From Clostridia bacterium (lineage in GTDB: Bacteria; Bacillota_A; Clostridia; Oscillospirales; CAG-272): 64,000 nt of DNA. Every line of letters starts with the position of its first letter. The stretch's first letter is position 1. The DNA is taken from NCBI GenBank assembly GCA_017453335.1, contig JAFTKI010000049.1:1-64000 (forward strand). Reading direction: 5' to 3'. The position numbers and the translations under genes were made by a program. Shown here one piece after another: positions 8,454 through 17,813 of the stretch. Under the pieces are notes generated by a model. The model ran no database searches and was not told the DNA's origin. It saw nothing but the letters and a program-made list of their open reading frames with translations.

Positions 8454-9938
8454 ATGTCGAAGTATTTAATGGCATTGGACCAAGGCACGACCAGCTCCAG
8501 ATGTATTCTTTTTGATCTTCGCGGAAAGATCTGTTCTGAGGTACATCGTGAATTCACACAGCATTTTCCGAAGGATGGATGGGTGGAGCATGATCCGATC
8601 CAGATCTGGGAAACGCAGGTCAGCGTTGCTTATGAGGCAATGCTTCGCGTGGGAGCAACCTATCAGGATATTGCCGCCATCGGTATTTCCAATCAGCGCG
8701 AGACTGTTGTGGTATGGGAAAAGTCAACGGGAAAGCCGATCTGCAACGCCATCGTATGGCAATGTCGCAGAACCGCCAAAAAGTGCGATGACCTGAAGGC
8801 ATCGGGGGCTGAGGCGGAGATCCGCGAACGCACGGGACTTTTGGTTGACCCCTATTTTTCGGCTACCAAGCTGGCATGGATCCTCGATAACGTAAGAGGC
8901 GCGAGAGAAAAAGCCGAAAACGGAGAACTGTTGTTCGGTACCATTGATTCCTGGCTGATCTACCGCTTGACAGGGTGCAAGGTTCACGCCACCGATCCCT
9001 CCAATGCCGCGCGTACCATGCTCTTCAATATTCGTACGATGCAATGGGATGAGGAGCTGCTCAAGCTGTTCAATATCCCTGCCTGCATGTTGCCCGAGGT
9101 GCGTCCCTCGTCGGGACTTTTCGGCTACACCAGCACGTACCTGTTCGGCGGCGAGATTCCGATCGCAGGTGTTGCGGGTGACCAGCAGGCGGCGCTGTTC
9201 GGTCAGTGCTGCTTTGAAAAGGGCGATGTAAAAAATACGTACGGAACGGGTGCGTTCCTCCTGATGAATACGGGCGATGCTCCCGTAACCTCGCAAAAGA
9301 GCTTGCTGACCACGGTCGGCTGGCAGATTGGAGACGATGTCAGATATGTACTGGAGGGCTCGGTCTTTATCTGCGGTGCGGTGATCCAGTGGCTGCGTGA
9401 CGGACTTGGCTTGATGCAGAATTCCTCGGAATCCGAGGAGCTTGCACGCCGCGTTCCCGATAGCGCGGGCGTATACGTTGTTCCCGCTTTTGTGGGACTC
9501 GGCGCACCGTACTGGGATGCTTATGCGCGCGGAACCATTCAAGGTCTTACACGTGCCAGCAACAAGTATCACATCATCCGTGCGGCAATCGAAAGCATGG
9601 CATACCAGACTGCCGATGTGCTCCAGATTATGAAGGAGGAGACGGGTGCCGAGTTTACATCTTTGCGTGTGGACGGCGGTGCCGCCGCAAACAATCTTCT
9701 GTTGCAGTTCCAGTCGGATATTCTGGGCAAAACGCTTCACCGTCCTTCCTGCGTAGAAACTACCGCGTGGGGAGCTGCAGGTCTGGCAGGACTTGGTGTC
9801 GGTGTATATTCGGGCATTGACGAATTTCGCAAGGTCTGGAGAATAGACCGTGCCTTTGCGCCCTCGATCAACGCCGAGGAAAGAGAACGCCTGATCGCAG
9901 GTTGGCACCGTGCGGTTGAGCGCAGCTTAAGTAAGTAA
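8454..9938 (+). CDS. glpK: glycerol kinase
   Basis: A 494-residue FGGY-family kinase that converts glycerol to glycerol 3-phosphate. N-terminal [10 protein letters not shown] (residues 7-16) is the phosphate-1 ATP site. NQRET and the [10 protein letters not shown] segment belong to the glycerol site, [11 protein letters not shown] is the second phosphate loop, and VDGGAAANN in the C-terminal domain is the adenosine motif. Length and motifs match GlpK closely. RBS GGGAGG lies 6 bp before the ATG. No glpF or glpD lies nearby, so glycerol uptake and oxidation genes are elsewhere. A terminator follows directly. Confidence 0.95.
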   Translation: MSKYLMALDQGTTSSRCILFDLRGKICSEVHREFTQHFPKDGWVEHDPIQIWETQVSVAYEAMLRVGATYQDIAAIGISNQRETVVVWEKSTGKPICNAIVWQCRRTAKKCDDLKASGAEAEIRERTGLLVDPYFSATKLAWILDNVRGAREKAENGELLFGTIDSWLIYRLTGCKVHATDPSNAARTMLFNIRTMQWDEELLKLFNIPACMLPEVRPSSGLFGYTSTYLFGGEIPIAGVAGDQQAALFGQCCFEKGDVKNTYGTGAFLLMNTGDAPVTSQKSLLTTVGWQIGDDVRYVLEGSVFICGAVIQWLRDGLGLMQNSSESEELARRVPDSAGVYVVPAFVGLGAPYWDAYARGTIQGLTRASNKYHIIRAAIESMAYQTADVLQIMKEETGAEFTSLRVDGGAAANNLLLQFQSDILGKTLHRPSCVETTAWGAAGLAGLGVGVYSGIDEFRKVWRIDRAFAPSINAEERERLIAGWHRAVERSLSK

Positions 9939-9957
9939 AATTATGCTATTTTCCATG

Positions 9958-9994
9958 ATCCCTCTGTCTTATCCAAGGACAGGGGGATTTTTTT
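9958..9994 (+). terminator. terminator of glpK
   Basis: Stem ATCCCTCTGTCTT/AAGGACAGGGGGAT with a 4-nt loop and one imperfect position is followed by T(7). Confidence 0.85.
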
Positions 9995-10037
9995 GTGAAA
10001 AATTCGCGAAAAAATAAAAGTTTTCTCGTAACTTGTC

Positions 10038-10066
10038 TTGACAAACGGGCTCACTCGTGATATAAT
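10038..10066 (+). promoter_or_regulatory. promoter of the pyr operon
   Basis: TTGACA (10038-10043), a 17-bp spacer and TATAAT (10061-10066) form a full-consensus promoter. The expected start is near 10073, just upstream of the PyrR-binding hairpin. Confidence 0.92.
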
Positions 10067-10081
10067 AACGGACAGAGAATA

Positions 10082-10188
10082 TCTTTAAGTCGATACAGAG
10101 ATGTCGGGAAGATTTCATATATGCACCTGCGCCAACGGCGGAGGACTATACTTGTATGTGAAATCTTGCCAACAGGCAGGATTTTTTT
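10082..10188 (+). promoter_or_regulatory. PyrR-dependent transcription attenuator (pyr leader)
   Basis: Three alternative RNA elements are visible. The PyrR-binding anti-antiterminator is a hairpin at 10082-10112 with outer stem TCTT/AAGA, inner stem CGATA/TGTCG and hexaloop CAGAGA, which fits the known CNGNGA loop. An antiterminator can form between AAGATTTCA (10109-10117) and TGAAATCTT (10159-10167). The terminator is ATCTTGCC-AACA-GGCAGGAT (10163-10182) followed by T(7). By the established model, PyrR with UMP stabilises the first hairpin and so permits termination when pyrimidines are plentiful. Only one such attenuator is seen for the whole operon, against three in Bacillus subtilis. Confidence 0.88.
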
Positions 10189-10206
10189 GTATTTTGGAGG
10201 ACTTTG

Positions 10207-10755
10207 ATGAAGCCGAAAGCACAAATCATGGATGCCACGGCGGTCTCACGGGCAATGGCGCGGATCACACACGAGATCATCGAGCGCAACCGCGGTGTGG
10301 GAAATATATGTCTTTTGGGAATCAAACGGCGCGGGATCCCGCTGGCGGAAATGCTGGCGAACAACATTGAGCGCTTCGAGGGCGTTCGTGTTCCCGTCGG
10401 TGTGCTGGATATCACCAAGCATCGGGACGATCTTACCGCCGAGGAAAAGAACGAAACGATTGCCGAATGTCATTTTCCCTGCGATATCCGCGAAAAAACG
10501 GTGATCGTTGTGGATGATGTGATGTACACGGGACGAACCGCACGGGCAGCATTGGAAGCGGTGTTTTCCTTTGACCGTCCGCAGGCGGTACAGCTTGCGG
10601 TGCTGATCGACCGAGGACACAGGGAGCTTCCCATACGCGCCGATTACGTTGGAAAAAACGTACCCACCGCGAGAAATGAGATCGTTTCGGTTCGGTTGGA
10701 TGGGATCGATGGAGAAACGGGCGCATATATTTGCGATACCGATGAACAACAGTAA
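10207..10755 (+). CDS. pyrR: bifunctional pyr operon regulator / uracil phosphoribosyltransferase
   Basis: A 182-residue RNA-binding attenuation protein that also has phosphoribosyltransferase ancestry. The PRPP-binding motif VIVVDDVMYTGRTARA lies at about residues 100-115, and KRRGIP near residue 41 is part of the active site. It binds the leader hairpin at 10082-10112 in response to UMP. RBS TTGGAGGA lies before the ATG at 10207. It is the first gene of the operon it controls, 12 bp ahead of pyrC. Confidence 0.95.
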   Translation: MKPKAQIMDATAVSRAMARITHEIIERNRGVGNICLLGIKRRGIPLAEMLANNIERFEGVRVPVGVLDITKHRDDLTAEEKNETIAECHFPCDIREKTVIVVDDVMYTGRTARAALEAVFSFDRPQAVQLAVLIDRGHRELPIRADYVGKNVPTARNEIVSVRLDGIDGETGAYICDTDEQQ

Positions 10756-10767
10756 GGAGAGAGTGCA

Positions 10768-11970
10768 ATGAAAACCTATCAGACAGTCAGCGTAAAAACA
10801 AAAGCCGAAGTTCAGTCTTGCGCAAAGGCTTTTTTGGCAGTTCATCCCACTCTTTCCGCCACTATCGAAAAATATACCGTTCTTCCCGGCTTTTGCGATG
10901 TGCATGTGCATTTTCGTGAGCCGGGCTTTTCTTATAAGGAGACCATCGCAACAGGCTCACGCGCGGCGGCAAGGGGAGGATACACGGCGGTTTGTACCAT
11001 GCCGAACCTCAATCCCGTACCCGACAGTGCCGAGCATCTGAAGGAGCAGACCGACCTGATCGCACGCGATGCGGTGATTGATGTCTATCCCTACGCCTCC
11101 ATCACGGTGGGGCAAAAAGGCGAGATGCTGTCGGATCTGGATGCGCTGACCGATGCTGTTGCCTTCTCGGATGACGGACGAGGTGTGCAAAGTGAGGATA
11201 TGATGCGCGAGGCTATGATAAGAGCCAAGAAATTGGGAAAAATGATCGTAGCGCACTGTGAGGTAAATGACCTCTTGCACGGCGGTTATATTCATGACGG
11301 TGAGTATGCACGTACACACGGACACAAGGGAATTTGCTCCGAGAGCGAGTATTTGCAGATCGAGCGCGACCTGCGGCTTGCCAAGGAAACGGGATGTGCC
11401 TACCATGTGTGCCACATTTCGGCAAAGGAAAGCGTGGAGGCGATCCGTCGGGCAAAGGCGGAGGGCGTTGACGTGACCTGCGAAACGGCACCGCACTATC
11501 TGGTGATGGATGACAGTGACCTTCAAGAGGACGGACGCTTTAAAATGAATCCCCCTTTGCGCGCAAAGGAAGACAGAGAAGCACTGGTACAGGGCTTGAT
11601 CGACGGTACGATCGATATGATCGCAACCGACCACGCCCCCCATTCCGCCGAGGAAAAGGCGAAGGGACTGGCGGGAAGCGCATTTGGCATCGTTGGAATC
11701 GAAACGGCATTCCCCTTGATGTATACGAAGCTGGTAAAAGAGGGAATCATCAGCATGGAGAAGCTGATCGATGCGCTGGTGTGGAATCCGCGCCGCCGAT
11801 TCGGTCTTCCCGTGGGAGACGATTTCTCGGTATGGGATCTGAATGAGGCATTCACGGTTGATCCCAATGAGTTTTTGAGTAAAGGCAGAGCGACCCCGCT
11901 GACAGGCATGAAGCTGTTCGGCAGAAACCTGCTCACGGTACACGACGGCAAGATCGTGTATCAAGCTTAA
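10768..11970 (+). CDS. pyrC: dihydroorotase
   Basis: A 400-residue type I dihydroorotase closing N-carbamoyl-aspartate to dihydroorotate. The metal-binding DVHVHFREPG is at residues 44-53, HCEVND and HVCHIS carry further metal ligands, and ATDHAPHSAEEK holds the catalytic Asp. It is slightly shorter at the N-terminus than the usual ~425 residues because the small composite beta domain is abbreviated. RBS AAGGAGAGA precedes the ATG. It is the second gene of the pyr operon, although its substrate is made by PyrB, which is the last gene. Confidence 0.94.
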   Translation: MKTYQTVSVKTKAEVQSCAKAFLAVHPTLSATIEKYTVLPGFCDVHVHFREPGFSYKETIATGSRAAARGGYTAVCTMPNLNPVPDSAEHLKEQTDLIARDAVIDVYPYASITVGQKGEMLSDLDALTDAVAFSDDGRGVQSEDMMREAMIRAKKLGKMIVAHCEVNDLLHGGYIHDGEYARTHGHKGICSESEYLQIERDLRLAKETGCAYHVCHISAKESVEAIRRAKAEGVDVTCETAPHYLVMDDSDLQEDGRFKMNPPLRAKEDREALVQGLIDGTIDMIATDHAPHSAEEKAKGLAGSAFGIVGIETAFPLMYTKLVKEGIISMEKLIDALVWNPRRRFGLPVGDDFSVWDLNEAFTVDPNEFLSKGRATPLTGMKLFGRNLLTVHDGKIVYQA

Positions 11971-12012
11971 TTTGTTAAAAATATTTTTCATATAATTCGG
12001 GAGGCAAAGATT

Positions 12013-15000
12013 ATGGCAAAAAGAACAGACTTGAAAAAAATTCTGATCATCGGATCGGGTCCTATCGTGATCGGTCAGGCGGCAGAATTTGACTATGCGG
12101 GAACACAGGCATGTCTGGCATTGAAGGAAGAGGGCTATGAGGTTGTATTGGTGAACTCCAACCCCGCAACCATCATGACCGACACCACCATTGCCGACAA
12201 GGTCTACATGGAGCCCTTGACGCTGGAATATATCGCAAAGATCCTGCGTTACGAGCGCCCCGACGCCATTCTGCCCGGTATCGGCGGACAGACAGGCTTG
12301 AACCTTGCAATGCAACTGGAAAAGAAGGGCATTTTGAAGGAATGCCGCGTAGAGCTGCTTGGAACCAGCAGTGAGAGTATCGAGCGCGCCGAGGACCGTG
12401 AGATGTTCAAGGAGCTGTGCCAGTCGATCGGTGAGCCTACCATCCCTTCCGAGATCACTTACAATATCGAAGAGGCAAAAAAGGCTGCGGCAGAGATCGG
12501 GTATCCCGTTGTTCTGCGTCCCGCATTTACGCTGGGTGGCACAGGCGGCGGCTTTGCTTATAACGAAGAAGAGCTGGTGGAGATCGGCAGAAACGCATTC
12601 AAGCTCTCTCCCGTACACCAGGTACTGATCGAAAAGAGTGTAAAGGGCTATAAGGAGATCGAATTTGAGGTTATGCGTGACTCCAAGGATCACGCCATTA
12701 CCATCTGCGGCATGGAAAACGTTGATCCCGTTGGTGTTCATACCGGCGACTCGATTGTTGTGGCTCCGATTCTCTCTCTGAACGATCACGATCTGAAGAT
12801 GCTCAACGACAGTGCGCTCAAGATCATCAGAGAGCTGAAGATCGAGGGTGGCTGTAACGTACAGTTCGCGCTCAATCCCGAAAGCTCCGAATACTATCTG
12901 ATCGAGGTAAACCCCCGTGTTTCGCGTTCCTCCGCACTTGCATCCAAGGCAAGCGGATATCCCATTGCCCGCGTGACCGCAAAGATCGCGGTTGGTATGG
13001 CACTGGAGGAGATCCCCGTTGCGGGCGGTACGGCAGATATGGAGCCCAACCTTGACTATATCGTTGCAAAATTCCCGCGTTTCCCGTTTGATAAATTCAC
13101 CTCCGCTCCCAACACGCTGGGAACCCAGATGAAGGCAACCGGTGAGGTTATGGGAATCGGCTCCACGCTTGATGAGTGCTTCCTGAAATCGGTACGCTCG
13201 CTGGAAACGGGCGTGTGCCACCTGTATCATTCCAAGTTTGATCCGATGTCCGATGCTGAGCTGGTTGAATACCTCAAGGAAGCAAAGGACGATAATATCT
13301 ACGCGATCACCGAGCTGGTGCGCCGCGGAATGTCGCTGGACGAGCTGCATGACATCACCAAGATCACTATGATCTTCCTGGATTCCATCAAGCGCATTGT
13401 GGATATGGAAAATCAGCTCAAGGCAGCTCCCATGAACGCAAAGGTGCTGGCAGAGGCAAAGAAGATGGGCTTTGGCGATAAGTTTATCGCAAAGCTTTGG
13501 AAAGTTGGCGAGCTTGACGTGGTGGCACTCCGCAAGGAGAACGGCTTGAAGCCCGTGTTCCGTATGGTTGATACGCTCCATACAGGCAAATATATCCCTT
13601 ATCTGTACTCCTCGTACAGCGGAAAGAACGATTCTCAGCTCACCGGCAAGAAAAAGATCGTTGTACTGGGCGCAGGTCCCATCCGTATCGGACAGGGCGT
13701 GGAATTTGACTATTCCACCGTACACGCCGTACAAACCATCAAGAAGGCAGGCTACGAGGCAATCATCATCAACAACAACCCCGAAACCGTATCCACCGAC
13801 TACACCACGGCAGACAAGCTCTACTTTGAGCCTTTGACTCCCGAGGACGTTATGAACATCGTGGATTATGAGCAGCCCGAGGGTGTAGTGGCATCGTTGG
13901 GCGGTCAGACTGCGATCAACCTTGCAGAGCCCTTGATGAAGCGCGGCGTTAAGATCATCGGAACCGATTGCGAGGCGATCGACCGTGCCGAGAACCGCGA
14001 CCTGTTTGAAAAGATTCTGAAGGAGCTCAACATTCCTCAGCCTAACGGACAAGCTGTTACCAAGATCGAGGACGGTGTTGCCGCAGCGGCACGCATCGGC
14101 TACCCCGTATTGGTACGTCCCAGCTTCGTTCTGGGCGGCAGAGCAATGCAGATCGTTGCAAACGAGCAACAGCTTCGCCACTACCTCAAAACAGCGGTTG
14201 AGATCGACGAGGACAAGCCCGTTCTGGTTGATAAATATATCGTGGGTAAGGAGGTCGAGGTCGATGCGATCTGCGACGGACACGACGTCTTCGTTCCCGG
14301 TATCATGGAGCTGGTAGAGCGTACGGGTATCCACTCGGGTGACTCGATCAGCGTATATCCCGCCTTCAGTATTTCGGACAAGGTCAAGGGCATCATTCTG
14401 CAGTATGCAAAGAAGCTGGGCCTTGGCATCGGAATCGTAGGCCTTTATAACATTCAGTTCATCGTTGATAAGGACGAAAAGGTCTTTATCATCGAGGTGA
14501 ACCCCCGTTCCTCGAGAACAGTTCCGTTCCTTTCCAAGGCAACGGGCTACAGTCTTGCAGACATTGCTACCGAGGTTATTTTGGGTAAGACACTCAAGGA
14601 GCAGGGCATCTTCGATATTTATCCTGCCGAAAAGAAACGCTCTTATGTAAAGGTTCCCGTATTCTCGTTCAGTAAGATCCGCGGACTGGACGCATATCTC
14701 TCGCCCGAGATGAAGTCCACGGGTGAGGCGATCGGCTACGACGATAAGCCCAACCGCGCACTCTACAAGGCACTGCAGGCATCGGGTATGCACCTGCAGA
14801 ATTACGGCACCGTATTTGTAACCATTGCAGATGCCGACAAGGAAGAGGCTTTGCCCCTGATCCGCCGTTTCTACAACCTTGGATTTAATATTGAGGCAAC
14901 TGCAGGTACTGCGAATTTCCTCAAGGAGAACGGAATCCGCACGCACGTCCTCAAAAAGCTCAATGAGAGCGATGAGATCTGGGATTCGATCCGCCAGGGA

Positions 15001-15183
15001 CATATCGCTTATGTGATCAACACCAGTGATCCCAGCTCGATCGGTACCGAAAGTGACGGATACCTGATCCGTAAGTATGCAACCGAAAGCAATGTCACGC
15101 TGTTCACCTCGCTGGATACCGTGCGCGTGCTGTTGGACGTTCTGGAGGAGATCACGCTGTCTATCTCCACCATCGACGCATAA
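12013..15183 (+). CDS. carB: carbamoyl-phosphate synthase large subunit
   Basis: A 1056-residue ATP-grasp enzyme that makes carbamoyl phosphate from bicarbonate, ammonia and two ATP. The two homologous halves are clear: SGPIVIGQAAEFDYAG near residue 15 and GAGPIRIGQGVEFDYS near residue 550 open the N- and C-halves. Each half has an ATP-grasp fold with EVNPR motifs (about 298-302 and 830-834). The C-terminal MGS-like allosteric domain starts near residue 930. The partner glutaminase carA is not in this operon or anywhere in the window. RBS GGGAGGCAAAG precedes the ATG. Confidence 0.96.
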   Translation: MAKRTDLKKILIIGSGPIVIGQAAEFDYAGTQACLALKEEGYEVVLVNSNPATIMTDTTIADKVYMEPLTLEYIAKILRYERPDAILPGIGGQTGLNLAMQLEKKGILKECRVELLGTSSESIERAEDREMFKELCQSIGEPTIPSEITYNIEEAKKAAAEIGYPVVLRPAFTLGGTGGGFAYNEEELVEIGRNAFKLSPVHQVLIEKSVKGYKEIEFEVMRDSKDHAITICGMENVDPVGVHTGDSIVVAPILSLNDHDLKMLNDSALKIIRELKIEGGCNVQFALNPESSEYYLIEVNPRVSRSSALASKASGYPIARVTAKIAVGMALEEIPVAGGTADMEPNLDYIVAKFPRFPFDKFTSAPNTLGTQMKATGEVMGIGSTLDECFLKSVRSLETGVCHLYHSKFDPMSDAELVEYLKEAKDDNIYAITELVRRGMSLDELHDITKITMIFLDSIKRIVDMENQLKAAPMNAKVLAEAKKMGFGDKFIAKLWKVGELDVVALRKENGLKPVFRMVDTLHTGKYIPYLYSSYSGKNDSQLTGKKKIVVLGAGPIRIGQGVEFDYSTVHAVQTIKKAGYEAIIINNNPETVSTDYTTADKLYFEPLTPEDVMNIVDYEQPEGVVASLGGQTAINLAEPLMKRGVKIIGTDCEAIDRAENRDLFEKILKELNIPQPNGQAVTKIEDGVAAAARIGYPVLVRPSFVLGGRAMQIVANEQQLRHYLKTAVEIDEDKPVLVDKYIVGKEVEVDAICDGHDVFVPGIMELVERTGIHSGDSISVYPAFSISDKVKGIILQYAKKLGLGIGIVGLYNIQFIVDKDEKVFIIEVNPRSSRTVPFLSKATGYSLADIATEVILGKTLKEQGIFDIYPAEKKRSYVKVPVFSFSKIRGLDAYLSPEMKSTGEAIGYDDKPNRALYKALQASGMHLQNYGTVFVTIADADKEEALPLIRRFYNLGFNIEATAGTANFLKENGIRTHVLKKLNESDEIWDSIRQGHIAYVINTSDPSSIGTESDGYLIRKYATESNVTLFTSLDTVRVLLDVLEEITLSISTIDA

Positions 15184-15192
15184 GGAGACGAC

Positions 15193-15930
15193 ATGAAGCA
15201 AGGATTGTTTACCATTACCGAAAATGTTGCGCTGACCAAAACCGTATATCAGATGCGCCTGGCAGGCGATACCTCCGATATCACGGCTTCGGGACAGTTC
15301 GTGAATATTTTGCTTGACGGCTTTTATCTGCGCAGACCGATCTCGGTTTGCGACTGCACCGAAAACCTGCTCACCATCGTTTATAAGGTGGTGGGCAAGG
15401 GAACCGAGAAGATGAGCGCTATGCAGGCAGGAGAGACACTTGATATCCTGACGGGACTCGGAAACGGATACGATCTTTCCGCAGCAGGCGATGCGCCGCT
15501 CCTCATCGGAGGCGGTGTCGGCGTTCCTCCTATGTACCTTCTGGCAAAAAAACTGATCGCCGAAGGAAAGCAGGTCTCGGTGATCCTCGGCTTTAACACC
15601 AAGGACGAGATCTTTTATGAAAACGAATTCAAGGCATTGGGGGCCAAGGTGACCGTAGCAACCGCCGACGGTTCTTACGGTGTGAAGGGCTTTGTAACCG
15701 ATGCCATGAAGGATGTGAATTATTCTTACTTCTACACCTGCGGTCCCGAGCCGATGCTCAAGGCGATCTGGAAGACCTCCAACACGTCGGGTCAGTTCAG
15801 CTTTGAGGAACGCATGGGCTGCGGATTCGGTGCTTGCATGGGATGCTCCTGCAAGACTCTCACGGGCAACAAGCGTATCTGCAAGGATGGCCCCGTGTTG
15901 CGAAAGGAGGAGATCCTGTGGGAAAATTGA
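15193..15930 (+). CDS. pyrK: dihydroorotate dehydrogenase electron-transfer subunit
   Basis: A 245-residue iron-sulfur flavoprotein that passes electrons from the type 1B dihydroorotate dehydrogenase to NAD+. The FAD-binding segment YLRRPISVCD is at about residues 43-53 and the nucleotide loop LIGGGVGVPPMYLLAK at about 101-116. The C-terminal [2Fe-2S] site is the Cys cluster CGFGACMGCSC followed by a fourth region ending ICKDGPV. RBS AAGGAGA lies before the ATG, 9 bp after carB. Its end overlaps the start of pyrD by 13 bp, which suggests coupled synthesis of the two subunits. Confidence 0.94.
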   Translation: MKQGLFTITENVALTKTVYQMRLAGDTSDITASGQFVNILLDGFYLRRPISVCDCTENLLTIVYKVVGKGTEKMSAMQAGETLDILTGLGNGYDLSAAGDAPLLIGGGVGVPPMYLLAKKLIAEGKQVSVILGFNTKDEIFYENEFKALGAKVTVATADGSYGVKGFVTDAMKDVNYSYFYTCGPEPMLKAIWKTSNTSGQFSFEERMGCGFGACMGCSCKTLTGNKRICKDGPVLRKEEILWEN

Positions 15931-16826
15931 ACGTAACTCTTTGCGGAATCGAGCTGGATAATCCGATCATTCCCGCAAGCGGAACCTTTGGCTACGGCTA
16001 TGAATTCGCCGAGCTGTACGATATCAATTGCTTGGGAACCTTTTCCTTCAAGGGAACCACGCTGGAGCCTCGCTTCGGAAACCCCACGCCGCGAATCGCG
16101 GAATGTCCCGCGGGCATGATCAATGCTGTCGGACTTCAGAACCCCGGTGTGGAAAAGGTCATTTCCGAGGAGCTTCCCAAGCTTGCAAAATGCTTCCACA
16201 AGCCCGTGATGGCGAATGTCAGCGGATTCTCTGTCCCCGACTACGCAAAAACGTGTGAAATGCTGGATGCTTGCGAGCAGGTAGGCTGGCTGGAGGTCAA
16301 CGTTAGCTGTCCCAACGTACACGGCGGCGGAATGAGCTTCGGCACTTCTCCCGAGGCGGCTGCCGAGGTGACTGCGGCGGTCAAAAAGGTCACGAAAAAG
16401 CCCGTATTGATCAAGCTTTCTCCCAACGTGACCGATATCGTCAGCATTGCGAAGGCTTGCGAGGCGGCAGGTGCCGACGGTATCAGCCTGATCAACACGC
16501 TGCTTGGAATGCGCATTGATCTGCGCACCAAAAAGCCTGTGATCGCCAACAAAATGGGTGGTTTTTCGGGCTCGGCGATCTTCCCCGTAGCGGTACGCAT
16601 GGTATATCAGGTGGCACACGCGGTTAAAATACCCGTAGTGGGCATGGGCGGTGTAACAACTGCCGAGGATGTGATTGAAATGATGCTGGCAGGTGCTACC
16701 GCTGTTGAAGTGGGGGCCGCAAATCTGGTTAACCCCTTTGCATCGCGCGACATCGTTGCCGCACTTCCCGAAGTGATGGATAAATATGGGATCAAATCGC
16801 TTTCCGAGATCGTCGGAATTGCTTGA
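15918..16826 (+). CDS. pyrD: dihydroorotate dehydrogenase, NAD-dependent catalytic subunit (type 1B)
   Basis: A 302-residue FMN enzyme that oxidises dihydroorotate to orotate with PyrK. N-terminal NPIIPASGTFGYG is the substrate/FMN region, and the catalytic base is C131 in NVSCPNVHGGG, as in class 1B enzymes. GMGGV and the final Gly-rich loop bind the FMN phosphate. GTG at 15918 is chosen because AAAGGAGGAG lies immediately upstream and the protein then starts like its family. A longer frame exists but would overlap pyrK by about 100 bp. Confidence 0.94.
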   Translation: MGKLNVTLCGIELDNPIIPASGTFGYGYEFAELYDINCLGTFSFKGTTLEPRFGNPTPRIAECPAGMINAVGLQNPGVEKVISEELPKLAKCFHKPVMANVSGFSVPDYAKTCEMLDACEQVGWLEVNVSCPNVHGGGMSFGTSPEAAAEVTAAVKKVTKKPVLIKLSPNVTDIVSIAKACEAAGADGISLINTLLGMRIDLRTKKPVIANKMGGFSGSAIFPVAVRMVYQVAHAVKIPVVGMGGVTTAEDVIEMMLAGATAVEVGAANLVNPFASRDIVAALPEVMDKYGIKSLSEIVGIA

Positions 16827-16859
16827 CAACTATAAAAAATGGAAATAAAGGAGTAACTC

Positions 16860-17558
16860 ATGGGAAAAGACGTTATCATCGCCTGTGACTTTGACAGTGC
16901 GGAAAAAACATTTGCATTTTTGGATAAATTTACCGGCAGAAAGCCCTTCGTAAAGATCGGCATGGAGCTTTATTATGCCGAGGGTCCTTCTATTGTTCGT
17001 GAGATCAAAAAGAGAGGACACAAGATCTTCCTTGATCTCAAGCTGCACGATATTCCCAACACCGTAAAAAAGTCGATGGCGGTTCTTTCTCGCCTGGATG
17101 TTGACATGACCAACCTGCACGCGGCAGGTACCATTCGCATGATGGAGGGCGCTTTGGAAGGCCTTACCCGTCCCGACGGTACCCGTCCTCTTCTGATCGC
17201 GGTGACTCAGTTGACCTCCACCGATCAGGAGAGCATGGAAAAGGATCTGTTGATCGAAAAGCCGATTGCAGACGTTGTGATGCACTATGCACACAACGCA
17301 AAGGTAGCGGGACTTGACGGTGTGGTTTGCTCGCCTCTGGAGGCAGGCAAGGTACACGAGACCTGCGGCGAGAAGTTCTTGACCGTAACCCCCGGCGTTC
17401 GCTTTGCCGATGGTGATATTGGCGACCAGAAGCGCGTGATGACTCCTGCAGAGGCAAAGAAGATCGGCTCTGATTACATCGTGGTCGGCAGACCGATCAC
17501 GGCAGCCGAGGATCCCGTTGCCGCATACGAAAGATGCGTGCGCGAGTTCGTTGACTGA
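16860..17558 (+). CDS. pyrF: orotidine 5'-phosphate decarboxylase
   Basis: A 232-residue TIM-barrel enzyme giving UMP from OMP. The catalytic DLKLHDIPN carries D59, K61 and D64. The phosphate-binding loop VVGRPIT lies near the C-terminus. Length is typical of the bacterial short form. RBS AAAGGAG is 7-8 bp upstream of the ATG. Confidence 0.95.
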   Translation: MGKDVIIACDFDSAEKTFAFLDKFTGRKPFVKIGMELYYAEGPSIVREIKKRGHKIFLDLKLHDIPNTVKKSMAVLSRLDVDMTNLHAAGTIRMMEGALEGLTRPDGTRPLLIAVTQLTSTDQESMEKDLLIEKPIADVVMHYAHNAKVAGLDGVVCSPLEAGKVHETCGEKFLTVTPGVRFADGDIGDQKRVMTPAEAKKIGSDYIVVGRPITAAEDPVAAYERCVREFVD

Positions 17559-17585
17559 AAAATAAAGAAAGCTGAGGATATTTCA

Positions 17586-17795
17586 ATGCCCGAATACGTT
17601 GTTTTGCAGGTAACCTTGAAGGAAAAGTTTATCGGAACAGGATCCAAAAATCTTGGTGAATTGGAAAAAGTGATCAACGAGCAGGCGGCAAAGGGGTATC
17701 GATTGCACACCATCTCTACGGCATCGGCACAAAGCTCGGGCTTTGGCGGCGGCGACCGTATCCAAGCCACGATGGTGTTTGAAAAATTACACTAA
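17586..17795 (+). CDS. DUF4177 small protein inside the pyr operon
   Basis: A 69-residue protein with a DUF4177-like pattern: YVVLQVTLK strand, a GELEKVINEQAAKGYRLH helix, then a Gly/Ser-rich loop and a final IQATMVFEK strand. The family is of unknown function and is often a stand-alone alpha/beta domain. It lies between pyrF and pyrE in the same direction with gaps of 27 and 18 bp and its own RBS (GAGGA), so it should be co-transcribed with the pyrimidine genes. No catalytic residues are evident. Confidence 0.8.
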   Translation: MPEYVVLQVTLKEKFIGTGSKNLGELEKVINEQAAKGYRLHTISTASAQSSGFGGGDRIQATMVFEKLH

Positions 17796-17813
17796 AAAGG
17801 AAAGGGAAAAGAC

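Noticed and set aside
10957..15201. A 1414-codon open frame on the minus strand opposite pyrC and carB.
   Set aside because: It is antisense to strongly conserved, motif-rich genes, has no family resemblance, and results from the codon use of the plus-strand genes.
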